Positions 27,196 through 35,392 of a stretch of DNA of 64,000 nt are shown piece after piece. The notes beneath the pieces were generated by a model. It was not told where the DNA came from and made no database searches. It worked only from the letters and a program-made list of their open reading frames with translations. Positions within the stretch are counted from its first letter, which is position 1. Every line of letters begins with the position of its first letter. Made by a program: the position numbers and the translations under genes. This DNA comes from Calditrichia bacterium (GTDB lineage: Bacteria > Calditrichota > Calditrichia > RBG-13-44-9 > J075): the NCBI GenBank assembly GCA_020635015.1, contig JACKAP010000007.1:124001-188000 (forward strand), written 5' to 3'.

Positions 27196-27352
27196 TTAGT
27201 CCACGGATTACACGGATTTACACGGATTTTTGTGAATGGATTGATGGGTTAATGGGGAAAAACGGGCGAAGAATTGAGAGCTTTCACCATACCCATATCA
27301 AATACAGGTTCTTTAGTCTTTTCAGTGAAAATCCGTGTAATCTGTGGACTAA
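27196..27352. repeat. Nested repeat: tccacggattacacgg outer arms around a family A core
   Basis: Outer arms ttagtccacggattacacgg (27196 on) and ccgtgtaatctgtggactaa (to 27352). Inside are gatgggttaatggggaaaaa and cgg, a family A half-element with its conserved core. The repeat fills the whole gap between the stops of dsbD and the convergent gene. Confidence 0.8.
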
Positions 27353-27357
27353 AAAAG

Positions 27358-27891
27358 TTAATCCTTCGCCCCACCAAAAACCGCCGCATTAATCTGCTTC
27401 ACCTCTTCATTCGGCTGCGCCACGGCGATCTCGAAGGAGAATTCGTAATCGGCCGGCGGCAGACAGATCTCATCGTTGCAGGCCTGATAACCGATAATCC
27501 CACTGATCTTCACTGTCTGTCCTGCCAATGCTTCCCCAACGCTCACCTGTGCCGTGATATAGGCAAGACCTTCATACACCAGCACCGGCTCTTCGGAAAA
27601 GGAGAATACCCGTTCATCCGCCGGGGGATAGCTGATTTTCTCAAACCCGAGCCCATCCGCTGCCTTGAAGGAAATATCGGTGGGAATCAGAAACTCGCTC
27701 AGCGGCTCATGGCCGTTGATATGCCAGGGCTCATGAATGGCCAGTTCCATGGCAATCCGGTTATCGCCGCCGGGAAGCAGTTTTTCGGTCGCGCTGAGCA
27801 GCCGCACTTCCAGCACCTGGTTATTACCTCCCGGCTGTCCCATCGCGCTGATGCCCAGGGCGAGTATCATCGTTACGATAATTTGCTTCAT
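27358..27891 (-). CDS. Stand-alone DsbD N-terminal-domain (DsbD_N-like) exported protein
   Basis: Exported protein of about 177 residues. Start taken at MKQIIVTMILALGI (27891), which gives a normal signal peptide; the longer frame begins at 27945. The mature domain matches the periplasmic alpha domain of DsbD: EPWHINGHEPLSEFLIP, and a redox pair in IGYQACNDEICLPP (Cx4C). Such domains receive electrons from the DsbD membrane domain and pass them to substrates. With the complete DsbD gene convergent next to it, a redox partnership is plausible but not shown. Confidence 0.75.
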   Translation of the reverse strand: MKQIIVTMILALGISAMGQPGGNNQVLEVRLLSATEKLLPGGDNRIAMELAIHEPWHINGHEPLSEFLIPTDISFKAADGLGFEKISYPPADERVFSFSEEPVLVYEGLAYITAQVSVGEALAGQTVKISGIIGYQACNDEICLPPADYEFSFEIAVAQPNEEVKQINAAVFGGAKD

Positions 27892-27936
27892 CCTAATCCT
27901 TTCAATAAAAGAGATTAAACCAATTTTATTAAGTCT

Positions 27937-28047
27937 TTTTGCCACAGAGTCACAGAGTGCACAGAGTATTTAGGTTGTAGACGATCAGATATTTGTGATC
28001 AATTGTAATTGATAAATTCTCTGTGGTCTCTGTATCTCTGTGGCAAA
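27937..28047. repeat. Family D hairpin, copy 4
   Basis: Left arm tttttgccacagagtcacag, right arm ctctgtatctctgtggcaaa, loop of about 70 bases. It ends 13 bases before the hutI stop. Confidence 0.8.
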
Positions 28048-28060
28048 TTACATCATCCGC

Positions 28061-29290
28061 TCAAGCCTGACGCTCAAACACCACCCGGCCGTGCCGGATC
28101 ACCTTGCGCACATGATTGACGCCGTAATGATAAGGCAGATACTCGTGGCCCGGAATATCCAGCAACACGATATCGGCATCCTTGCCGGTCTCCAGTGTTC
28201 CCACCCGGTCTTCCCGGGCTATGGCGCGGGCGGCGTTGCGGGTAGCGGCGGTGATGACTTCTGCGGAAGTCATCTTCAGATAAAGCGCGGAGAGGGTCAG
28301 CATTAATTGCATGTTTTGGGTCATACTGCTGCCGGGATTGAAGTCGGTCGCGATCGCCACCGGCATGCCGGCATCGATCATCTGCCGCGCCGGGGCGTAC
28401 CCGCTTTTCCCCAGGAAGAAGGTGGTGCCCGGCAGCAGCACCGGCACCACCCCGGCATCTGCCATAGAGCGGATGCCCTCTGCAGAGATCTTCAGCAGGT
28501 GGTCGGCTGAGATGGCCCCAACCTTTGCTGCCAGTTCCGCGCCACCGGTGTAGAACAGCTCATCGGCATGGAGTTTGGGCTGCAGGCCGTGATCTTTCGC
28601 CGCCAGCAGAATCCGCTCGCTCTGCGCCACGGTGAAGACATCCTTCTCGCAGAAGACATCGCAAAATTCCGCCAGTTTTTCCTCCGCCACCCGGGGAATC
28701 ATCTCATTGATGATCAGATCGACATACTTCTCCCGGTCACGCTGATATTCATCCGGCACCTCATGGGCCCCGAGGAAGGTCGGCACAATGGTTATCGGCA
28801 GCAGTTCCGCGACCTTTTTGAGAATACGCAGGCTTTTCAGTTCATCCTCCAGCGACAGACCGTAACCGCTCTTCGCTTCGATGGTCGTGGTGCCATATTC
28901 CAGAAAGCGCCGGATGCGTTGATAGGTTAATTCGCTCAGTTCGTCGAAAGATGCCTGGCGAAACACCCGTACGCTGTTGCGGATGCCTCCTCCGGCGGCG
29001 GCAATCTCCTCGTAGGATTTCCCCATCACCCGCAGGGAAAACTCCCCTTCGCGGGTCTTGAAGAACACCGGATGGGTATGGGGATCGACAAAGCCGGGCA
29101 GCGCCCAGCATCCGGCACCGTCGATCCGCCGGGCGTCGGCAAACATCTCCTGCAATTTCTCTGGTGTATCGATCGCCCGGATGCGCCCATCCTCCAGCGC
29201 CAGCGCCACACCGGCCTGAATGTTCAACTCCCAGCCAACAGTGTCGGCCGGCGTCACGATGCCCTGAAGGTTGTGAAGGATGGTGGTCAT
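28061..29290 (-). CDS. hutI: Imidazolonepropionase
   Basis: Metal-dependent amidohydrolase of histidine degradation, hydrolysing 4-imidazolone-5-propanoate to N-formimino-L-glutamate. 409 residues. Visible: DPHTHPVFF (metal-binding HxH), EAKSGYGLSLEDELK, FLGAHEVP, KLHADELFYTGG, SADHLL and ATDFNPGSS (metal aspartate). A very strong AGGAGG stands 8 bases before the ATG. No other hut gene (hutH, hutU, hutF, hutG) is in the window, so the pathway is either scattered or incomplete. Confidence 0.95.
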   Translation of the reverse strand: MTTILHNLQGIVTPADTVGWELNIQAGVALALEDGRIRAIDTPEKLQEMFADARRIDGAGCWALPGFVDPHTHPVFFKTREGEFSLRVMGKSYEEIAAAGGGIRNSVRVFRQASFDELSELTYQRIRRFLEYGTTTIEAKSGYGLSLEDELKSLRILKKVAELLPITIVPTFLGAHEVPDEYQRDREKYVDLIINEMIPRVAEEKLAEFCDVFCEKDVFTVAQSERILLAAKDHGLQPKLHADELFYTGGAELAAKVGAISADHLLKISAEGIRSMADAGVVPVLLPGTTFFLGKSGYAPARQMIDAGMPVAIATDFNPGSSMTQNMQLMLTLSALYLKMTSAEVITAATRNAARAIAREDRVGTLETGKDADIVLLDIPGHEYLPYHYGVNHVRKVIRHGRVVFERQA

Positions 29291-29322
29291 GGCAAATACC
29301 TCCTGAAGGTATAGACGAATGC

Positions 29323-29441
29323 TGTTAATGGGTTAATGAGTTAATGGGTGCATGGGGAAAAACGGACCTAAGGTCGAGTCGCGACTCGACCCTACACGCC
29401 TCCCTCAACCCCTCAACCCATTAACCCATTAACTCATTAAC
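29323..29441. repeat. Family A hairpin (copy 7) enclosing a family G palindrome
   Basis: Left arm gttaatgggttaatgagtta, then core gcatggggaaaaacgga; right arm cccattaacccattaactca, ttaac. In the loop at 29372-29395 sits ggtcgagtcgcgactcgacc plus ctac, a complete family G unit. It lies upstream of hutI. Confidence 0.85.
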
Positions 29442-29445
29442 CATA

Positions 29446-29482
29446 TCAAATAAAAGCCCTGTGGAACTGTTACCACAGGGCT
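29446..29482 (-). terminator. Rho-independent terminator of the EF-G gene
   Basis: Stem agccctgtgg/ccacagggct with an 8-base loop. On the minus strand it is followed by ttttattt. It lies about 30 bases after the EF-G stop codon. Confidence 0.75.
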
Positions 29483-29511
29483 GGAAAGTATTCTGAATAT
29501 GGCTGAAGAAT

Positions 29512-31581
29512 CTACTCTTCTTCTTTCGCTTTCTTTGCTTCTTCGATGATCTTCTGCGCCACATCACCGGGAACTTCCTCATAATGGGAAAATTCGATAT
29601 GGAAGATTCCCTGGCCCTGGGTCATGGAACGCAGGGTATTGGAGTATTTGTAGAGCTCGGCCAGGGGCACCTTGGCATTGATCACCTGAAAGCGGCCGTC
29701 GGCGTCCATCCCGGAGATCTTGCCGCGGCGGCTGGAGATATCGCCCATCACATCCCCCATGTAATCCTCGGGCACCTTTACCTGCAGGGTATAGATCGGC
29801 TCCAGGAGTATCGGGCTGGCATCCATAAAAGCTTTCTTGAGAGCCATCGAGGAAGCGACCTTGAAGGCCATTTCTGAAGAGTCAACATTGTGATAGGAGC
29901 CGTAGAAAACTGCGACCTTGATGTCAACCACCGGAAAACCGGCCAGCACGCCTTTCTCGCAGGTTTCGATAGCGCCTTTTTCCACTGCCGGAATAAATTT
30001 CCCGGGAATCACCCCGCCGGTGATCTCGTCGGAGAACTCGAACCCCTCACCCCGGGGGAGCGGTTCGATGCGGAGGTGAGCATCGCCGTATTGCCCGCGG
30101 CCGCCGGTTTGCTTCTTGAACTTGCCCTGAGCCTCGGCTTTCTTTCGGATGGTTTCCCGGAAGGGGATATTGGGTTTTTCCGTATCCACTTCCACATGAA
30201 AACGCTGTTTCAGCCGTTTGAAGATGATGTCGAGATGCAATTCCCCCTGGCCGGATGCAATGGTTTGTTTCAGTTCGCCGTCATACCGCACCAGGAAGGT
30301 GGGGTCCTCTTCGTGGAGGGTATGCAGGCCGGAGCCGATCTTATCTTCGTCGCCTTTGGCTTTGGCCACCACCGCCACGCTGATCAGGGGCTCGGGGAAC
30401 TCGATCGAGGGCAATTCAAACTCTTTACCTTTTTGACAGAGGGTGTTGCCGGTGTGGGTCGATTTCAGCTTCACCAGCGCGCCGATATCCCCGGCATGGA
30501 GCTGGTCGATGTTCTTTTTGTTTTTGCCGTTGAGGAGGAAAATCTGCCCGATGCGCTCCGACTTGCTGCTGTCGGGATTATACACTTCATCGCCGGACTT
30601 CAGGATGCCGGAAAACACTTTGACCAGCGATAATTCGCCGACGTGGGCTTCCGAAACGGTTTTGAATACCAGTGCCGACAGCGGCTCGCTATCGGAAGGC
30701 GCGCGCGTCGCGCCGTCATGTTCGATCGCCGGGCGCCGGGTGGGATCCGGCATATAATCGACGACAAAATCCATCAGCGAATGAACCCCGACATTCGCGG
30801 TTGCGGAAGTCCCGACCACCGGAACGATCATCTGGCGGTTAATGGCATTTTTGAAACCTTCCAGCAATTGCGCCTCGGTCAACTCGCCGGCTTCAAAATA
30901 GGTTTCCAGGAGGGCGTCATCGCTTTCGGCAACCGTTTCGATCAGTTCATTGCGAATTTTATCCACTTGCGCCTGGAGATTGCCGGGAACCGCCTCCTCA
31001 GTGACTTTTCCGCTCTTGTCGTGAGCATATTTATAGGCTTTTTGCTTGATGACATCGATCACGGTGGTGAAGTTGGGGCCGCTTTCGGCTGGGAATTGGG
31101 CAATGGCGAGTTTCTTGCCGAACCGGTCACGCAGTTCCTTGTACACACTATCGAAATCAACATTTTCCCGGTCGAGTTTGTTGATCACATAAAAGCGGGG
31201 CAGGTGATAGCGGTCGGCCATCTGGCGCACCCGTTCGGTGCCCACCTGCACCCCGTCTGCCGCAGAGACCACGATCATCATAAAATCCGCCGCCCGCATG
31301 CCGCTCACCACATCCCCATAAAAATCGCTGAATCCCGGGGTGTCGATCATGTTCAGCTTGGTCTGCTTCCATTCGCCGTGCAGAATCGAAGTATTGATGG
31401 ATACCTGCCGCTCAATTTCGTCTTCATTATAATCCGATATCGTATTTCCCTGCTCGGTTGCGCCAATCCGGGTGGTTTCACCCATGGCGAATAACATGGT
31501 CTCCACCAACGAGGTTTTTCCGGAACCGCTATGCCCGCCGACGCCGATGTTGCGAATCTGCTCACTGTTGAACACTTTCAA
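29512..31581 (-). CDS. EF-G-like translational GTPase (EF-G2 type)
   Basis: Elongation factor G homologue of 689 residues with the five usual EF-G domains. The GTPase has G1 GHSGSGKTS (serine-glycine in place of the usual aspartate-histidine-glycine pattern), switch II IDTPGFSDF, and NKLD. SADGVQVGTERV, GGRGQYGDAHLRIEPL (domain IV), the basic-acidic C-terminus and the lack of an adjacent str operon point to the second, non-fusA-type EF-G subfamily. Whether it supports translocation or ribosome recycling is not decidable. The start codon is TTG at 31581, supported by AGGAGG about 8 bases upstream and by a consensus promoter. Confidence 0.85.
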   Translation of the reverse strand: MKVFNSEQIRNIGVGGHSGSGKTSLVETMLFAMGETTRIGATEQGNTISDYNEDEIERQVSINTSILHGEWKQTKLNMIDTPGFSDFYGDVVSGMRAADFMMIVVSAADGVQVGTERVRQMADRYHLPRFYVINKLDRENVDFDSVYKELRDRFGKKLAIAQFPAESGPNFTTVIDVIKQKAYKYAHDKSGKVTEEAVPGNLQAQVDKIRNELIETVAESDDALLETYFEAGELTEAQLLEGFKNAINRQMIVPVVGTSATANVGVHSLMDFVVDYMPDPTRRPAIEHDGATRAPSDSEPLSALVFKTVSEAHVGELSLVKVFSGILKSGDEVYNPDSSKSERIGQIFLLNGKNKKNIDQLHAGDIGALVKLKSTHTGNTLCQKGKEFELPSIEFPEPLISVAVVAKAKGDEDKIGSGLHTLHEEDPTFLVRYDGELKQTIASGQGELHLDIIFKRLKQRFHVEVDTEKPNIPFRETIRKKAEAQGKFKKQTGGRGQYGDAHLRIEPLPRGEGFEFSDEITGGVIPGKFIPAVEKGAIETCEKGVLAGFPVVDIKVAVFYGSYHNVDSSEMAFKVASSMALKKAFMDASPILLEPIYTLQVKVPEDYMGDVMGDISSRRGKISGMDADGRFQVINAKVPLAELYKYSNTLRSMTQGQGIFHIEFSHYEEVPGDVAQKIIEEAKKAKEEE

Positions 31582-31625
31582 GGGGGATCCTCCTGTAAGT
31601 TGCCGATGGTGTATAATAAAGAGCG

Positions 31626-31654
31626 AATATAATAAACCGCATATAAGCTGTCAA
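31626..31654 (-). promoter_or_regulatory. Strong sigma70-type promoter of the EF-G gene
   Basis: On the minus strand: TTGACA (31654-31649), 17-base spacer, TATATT (31631-31626), leaving a leader of about 38 bases. One of the best promoter matches in the window. Confidence 0.6.
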
Positions 31655-31802
31655 GGAGTTTATCAGTTGGAAATTTTGCTAAATCAGCGATTCTACAACC
31701 GATTAGCACCATAGAAACCCATGCAGGCGAATGACGAAAACTGGATTTTATTTTTTAACTATTTTTCCAAATTTTTACGCAATCCGCCAATATTATTATA
31801 GA

Positions 31803-33746
31803 ATGAAGCGATGGATCTACATGTTTATCTGCCTGCTGCCGGTATCTTTGGCAACCCTCAGGGCGCAGGAGGCGCCGCTGCTGGAATCCCTGCTGGAGAA
31901 TGCTGAGGAGGAAGCGCAGGGAGCGGATGGCTTTCTGGAACTGCTCGAAGACCTGCAGCGGCATCCGCTGGCTGTTAATAATGCCACTGCCGGAGAACTG
32001 TTGCGGATTCCGTTTCTGACCGGGGACATCGCCCGGGAGATCGTGCGGTACCGCAAGCGGCACGGACGCCTGAACAGTGTGGCGGATCTGGACAGCGTGC
32101 CGGGGATCAGCCGGGAGTTGACCGAGGTGCTTGCCCCCCTGCTCCATTTCCGGCAGCAGGCAACCCAAACGCGATTCGATTACCGCATCCGCGCTGCCCG
32201 TGCCCTTCACATCCCTGCCGGATACCGCAGCACAGATCCCGAACGGCGCTACCACCACCCGTTGTATTTGCATCACCGCCTGCGGCTGCAACCCCGCTCC
32301 GGCTGGGAGGCAGGTGTGCTGTGGGAAAAGGATGCCGGAGAGGCCAACTGGTTCGATTTTGGTTCGGCGTATCTCAGCGCCTCCTGGCCGGATGCGCGCA
32401 TGGAATGGCTGCTGGGCGATTACCATCTGGAAGCAGGGCAAGGTCTGCTGTTGAATAGCTCCTACGGCAGCGCGCGCAGCATCGAGGGGGGCCAGACATT
32501 CACCCGGCAGCCATTCCGCTGGCGGGCCAACCGTTCATCCGACGAGAATGCTTTTCTGCGCGGTCTGATGTGGCATTTTCGGCCGCTCCGGAAAATAAAT
32601 CTCAGCCTGGCTTATTCCCATCATGCGTTGGATGCCACCCTTGCGGAAGACAGCGTCACTGTGCGCAGCTTCTATCTGAGCGGTTATCACCGCACCGGCA
32701 GCGAGGTCCGCAAACGGGACCGGGTGACAGAAACCCTCTTGGCCGCCAGCATCCAGGGCTATTTTCCGGGCGGTGAGGCCGGTCTGCTGATGCTGAACAG
32801 CGGATATTCCCGGGTGATCCATTTGAATACCCGCTTCGCAAAACGCCGGTTCAACCATTTATCCGCCTTTTATGGGGCGGATCTCGAACGGCTATCGTTC
32901 CGCGGCGAGATTGCCCTGCATGACGGGCGCTTTCCTGCCATTCAACATACGCTCCAAATGCGTTCACTGCTACCGAGATTTCAGTACGGCGTGCTGTTTT
33001 ATTACTATCATCCGGATTTCCGGGCGTTTCATGGCCGGGGCTTTGGGCAGATCGGCGCATCGCCGGGGAATGAGTTGGGGTACTTCCTGAACCTGCAGTT
33101 GCAGCTATCTGCCGCGGCAACGCTGGCGGCCTATTTCCAGTCTGCCCGGCCGCTCCGGATATGGGACCAGGCGCCGGCCATCCAGCGCAGCCAGCAGATT
33201 CAATTGCGGCACCGGTGGGGTAAAGCCCGCTTATTGCTCCGTTTCAGCCAGCGGGAACAGACGGTTCATCTGGAGGGCGGCCGTCCCGCCCTGAAAAATG
33301 AACAGCACCGCAGCGCGCGGGTGCATGTCGACAGCGATGTTTCGCCGGCACTGCGCCTGAGCCAGCGGGTGGAATTCAGTTGGTCCCATCCCCCCGCTGA
33401 TCCGCAGCGGCGAACCGGATTTAGCATCTACCAGGAGGCCCGCTTGAAGATCGGGCGTAAGCTGACTGTGCAGGCGCGCCTGAGTCAGTTCGACGTTCCC
33501 GACTATGCCGACCGCTTATACGAATTTGAAAGTGATCTGCCAGGAAGTTTTCAAAATGTGCTGCTGAACGGGCGGGGAACAAAATGGTTCCTGCTGCTGA
33601 AATACCGTTTTGTTTCGAATGGCGAGATGGCGTTGAAATACCGCGAAATAGCCTATCCCGACCTGAGCGAACTGGGCAGCGGTCTGGATCTGATATCAGA
33701 CAACCGTAAGCGGGATATGCGAGTGCAATTGCAAATTTATTATTGA
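31803..33746 (+). CDS. Helix-hairpin-helix protein with C-terminal outer-membrane beta-barrel
   Basis: Exported protein of about 647 residues; start ATG 31803 (MKRWIYMFICLLPVSLATLRAQ) gives a clean signal peptide, while the frame opens at 31731. Residues about 55-115 contain ComEA-like tandem helix-hairpin-helix motifs (NNATAGELLRIPFLTGDIAR; LDSVPGISRELTEVL). The rest is beta-strand-rich with aromatic girdles and ends in QLQIYY, typical of an outer-membrane barrel. This HHH-barrel combination is known as an uncharacterised protein type in Bacteroidota-related phyla. A role in DNA uptake is only a guess. It stands alone, divergent from EF-G. Confidence 0.7.
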   Translation: MKRWIYMFICLLPVSLATLRAQEAPLLESLLENAEEEAQGADGFLELLEDLQRHPLAVNNATAGELLRIPFLTGDIAREIVRYRKRHGRLNSVADLDSVPGISRELTEVLAPLLHFRQQATQTRFDYRIRAARALHIPAGYRSTDPERRYHHPLYLHHRLRLQPRSGWEAGVLWEKDAGEANWFDFGSAYLSASWPDARMEWLLGDYHLEAGQGLLLNSSYGSARSIEGGQTFTRQPFRWRANRSSDENAFLRGLMWHFRPLRKINLSLAYSHHALDATLAEDSVTVRSFYLSGYHRTGSEVRKRDRVTETLLAASIQGYFPGGEAGLLMLNSGYSRVIHLNTRFAKRRFNHLSAFYGADLERLSFRGEIALHDGRFPAIQHTLQMRSLLPRFQYGVLFYYYHPDFRAFHGRGFGQIGASPGNELGYFLNLQLQLSAAATLAAYFQSARPLRIWDQAPAIQRSQQIQLRHRWGKARLLLRFSQREQTVHLEGGRPALKNEQHRSARVHVDSDVSPALRLSQRVEFSWSHPPADPQRRTGFSIYQEARLKIGRKLTVQARLSQFDVPDYADRLYEFESDLPGSFQNVLLNGRGTKWFLLLKYRFVSNGEMALKYREIAYPDLSELGSGLDLISDNRKRDMRVQLQIYY

Positions 33747-33810
33747 AGCGGAGGGCAGAGGGCGAAGGGCCACACTGCCATCAGTTTTAAGCAGATCCTA
33801 AGGGAAGGTT

Positions 33811-34056
33811 TTATTTCCGCGGTGCTTTTTCTTTGTATAGCAGGCCGGCCGGGATAATTACCAGAAAAGCGATCACCAGCAGCACCGGAGCCAGGGTGCG
33901 GGTCAGGAAATCGTCTGGGTTTTCCGGCAGCGCCATCAACACATACCCAACCACCAGCACCAGGATGCCGAAGGCCAGAATCAAAAAATTGGTTTTTTTC
34001 AGCGGAAACTGGAAGGTTTCGGTGGGTGTTGCCGCTTTTTTCTTCACTTTTGCCAT
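33811..34056 (-). CDS. DUF3098-like small membrane protein
   Basis: 81-residue protein starting MAKVKKKAATP at 34056 (AAAGGA 8 bases upstream on the minus strand). A basic N-terminus, then FPLKKTNFLILAFGILVLVV, a short acidic loop ENPDDF with TRTLAPVLLVIAFL, and a second helix: two transmembrane segments. The FPLxxxN start and the APVLL helix resemble the DUF3098 family of Bacteroidota, often found near ftsX, which is absent here. Function unknown. Confidence 0.65.
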   Translation of the reverse strand: MAKVKKKAATPTETFQFPLKKTNFLILAFGILVLVVGYVLMALPENPDDFLTRTLAPVLLVIAFLVIIPAGLLYKEKAPRK

Positions 34057-34118
34057 AACTGGTTTCCTTTCAAAACGGTGCAAAATTTAGGGCGTGCATT
34101 CCGGAAATGCAAGCGAAT

Positions 34119-34964
34119 TCAGTAAAAATACAACCCGATATCCAGCGCCCGGGGGGAGTGGGTCAGGGCGCCGACCGAGATGAAATCCACCCCGGTTTCG
34201 GCTATGGCGCGCACCGTATCCAGGGTGATGCCGCCGGACGCCTCGGTTTTAGCCCGGCCGGCGATCAGTGTCACTGCTTCGCGCATCATCGCCGGGGTCA
34301 TATTGTCGAGCATGATGATGTCTGCCCCGCCCTGCAGCGCTTCGTTCACTTCTGCCAGCGTGGTGGTCTCCACCTCGATCTGCAAGTCCCGCTCCCGGGC
34401 GGGGCCAATCTGCGCCAGCGCGGCGGGGATGCCCCCGGCCAGTTTGATGTGGTTGTCCTTGATCATCACCCCGTCATACAACCCGTAGCGGTGATTGCGG
34501 CCGCCCCCCACCGCCACGGCGTATTTTTCCAGCACGCGGAGGCCGGGCAGGGTTTTGCGGGTGTCCAGCAGGATGGTTGGCAGCCCCGCTAACTTCTCCA
34601 CAAATCGCCCGGTAAGGGTGGCGATGCCGGAGAGACGCTGCAGAATGTTCAGAGCCAGGCGTTCGCCGGTCAGCAGCGCCCGGGCGCTCCCCTGCACCTC
34701 GGCGATCAACCGCCCGGATTCCACCGCGGCACCTTCCGCGACAGCAGGCTGCCAGCGGCAGCCCGGATCGAGTTTATGGAACACCCGTTCCGCCAGGGGC
34801 AGCCCGGCAATGATCCCGGCTTCCTTGGCCAGCAGGTAGGCATGTCCCGGTTTAGCGGCGGCAAACAGCGTCTCGCTGGTCACATCGCCGCTGCCCACGT
34901 CTTCCCGCAACGCATTTTCCAGGATGGGATCGATTTGGTGCCAGTCTAAGGGGGGTGAACTCAT
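34119..34964 (-). CDS. nadC: Nicotinate-nucleotide diphosphorylase (quinolinate phosphoribosyltransferase)
   Basis: Converts quinolinate and PRPP to nicotinate mononucleotide in de novo NAD synthesis. 281 residues, normal for the family. Motifs: REDVGSGDVTSE, ALNILQRLSGIATLT, DTRKTLPGLRVLEKYAV, GGGRNHRYGLYDGVMIKDNH, EVET, DNMTP and TEASGGITLDTV. Sixty-odd bases separate it from the DUF3098 gene on the same strand. nadA and nadB are not in view. Confidence 0.95.
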   Translation of the reverse strand: MSSPPLDWHQIDPILENALREDVGSGDVTSETLFAAAKPGHAYLLAKEAGIIAGLPLAERVFHKLDPGCRWQPAVAEGAAVESGRLIAEVQGSARALLTGERLALNILQRLSGIATLTGRFVEKLAGLPTILLDTRKTLPGLRVLEKYAVAVGGGRNHRYGLYDGVMIKDNHIKLAGGIPAALAQIGPARERDLQIEVETTTLAEVNEALQGGADIIMLDNMTPAMMREAVTLIAGRAKTEASGGITLDTVRAIAETGVDFISVGALTHSPRALDIGLYFY

Positions 34965-35013
34965 GTCAGGGTATCCATATTTAATGTTTCAAATGCTGAT
35001 TACGAAATTTTCT

Positions 35014-35041
35014 TTTCGCCACGAATTTACACGAATGATCC
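35014..35041. repeat. Half-element of the gccacgaatttac type
   Basis: cgccacgaatttacacgaat matches the left outer arm at 12018. No matching right arm lies near, so it is an unpaired remnant. It is in the 428-base gene-free gap 34965-35392. Confidence 0.5.
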
Positions 35042-35080
35042 CCCAAATGTAGGATCGAATGGCCACTCGATCACGACTGA

Positions 35081-35175
35081 CGTAGGTCCAACATCGCGCG
35101 CAGCGCAAATATCGTGAGCGAAGCGAACAAACATCGCCGGCGAAGCCGGCAAATATCGCGAGTGCCAGCGAGCAA
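35081..35175. repeat. Array of mini-hairpins (gcgaagc type) separated by aaatatcg/aaacatcg
   Basis: Successive short dyads gcgcagcgc, gagcgaagcga, gccggcgaagccggc and gagtgccagcgag, each bordered by acatcg or aaatatcg. gccggc-gaa-gccggc is a perfect stem with a three-base loop. Confidence 0.6.
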
Positions 35176-35205
35176 ACATCCAGCATCCAGCATCCAGCAT
35201 CCAGA
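35176..35205. repeat. catccag tandem repeat
   Basis: Four copies of catccag after aaa, same family as the long array at 53012-53270. Confidence 0.75.
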
Positions 35206-35308
35206 ACAATAATACCCCCAACCCACCCAAACGTTCAACCCCAATTTACTTTTCCTTACAAATGATATTCCTAATTGTATCACGGCATATTTATTTGTTT
35301 ATTTCCCC

Positions 35309-35346
35309 TGTCAGTTCTCAGTGATCTCAGTGCCTCTGTGGCAAAA
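35309..35346. repeat. Right half of a family D element
   Basis: cagttctcagtgatctcagt then gcctctgtggcaaaag; no left arm nearby. It ends 47 bases before the rfbB start. Confidence 0.55.
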
Positions 35347-35392
35347 GTGGTTTCAAGCAATCTATTTACGATCAAAACTATCGGATATACTT

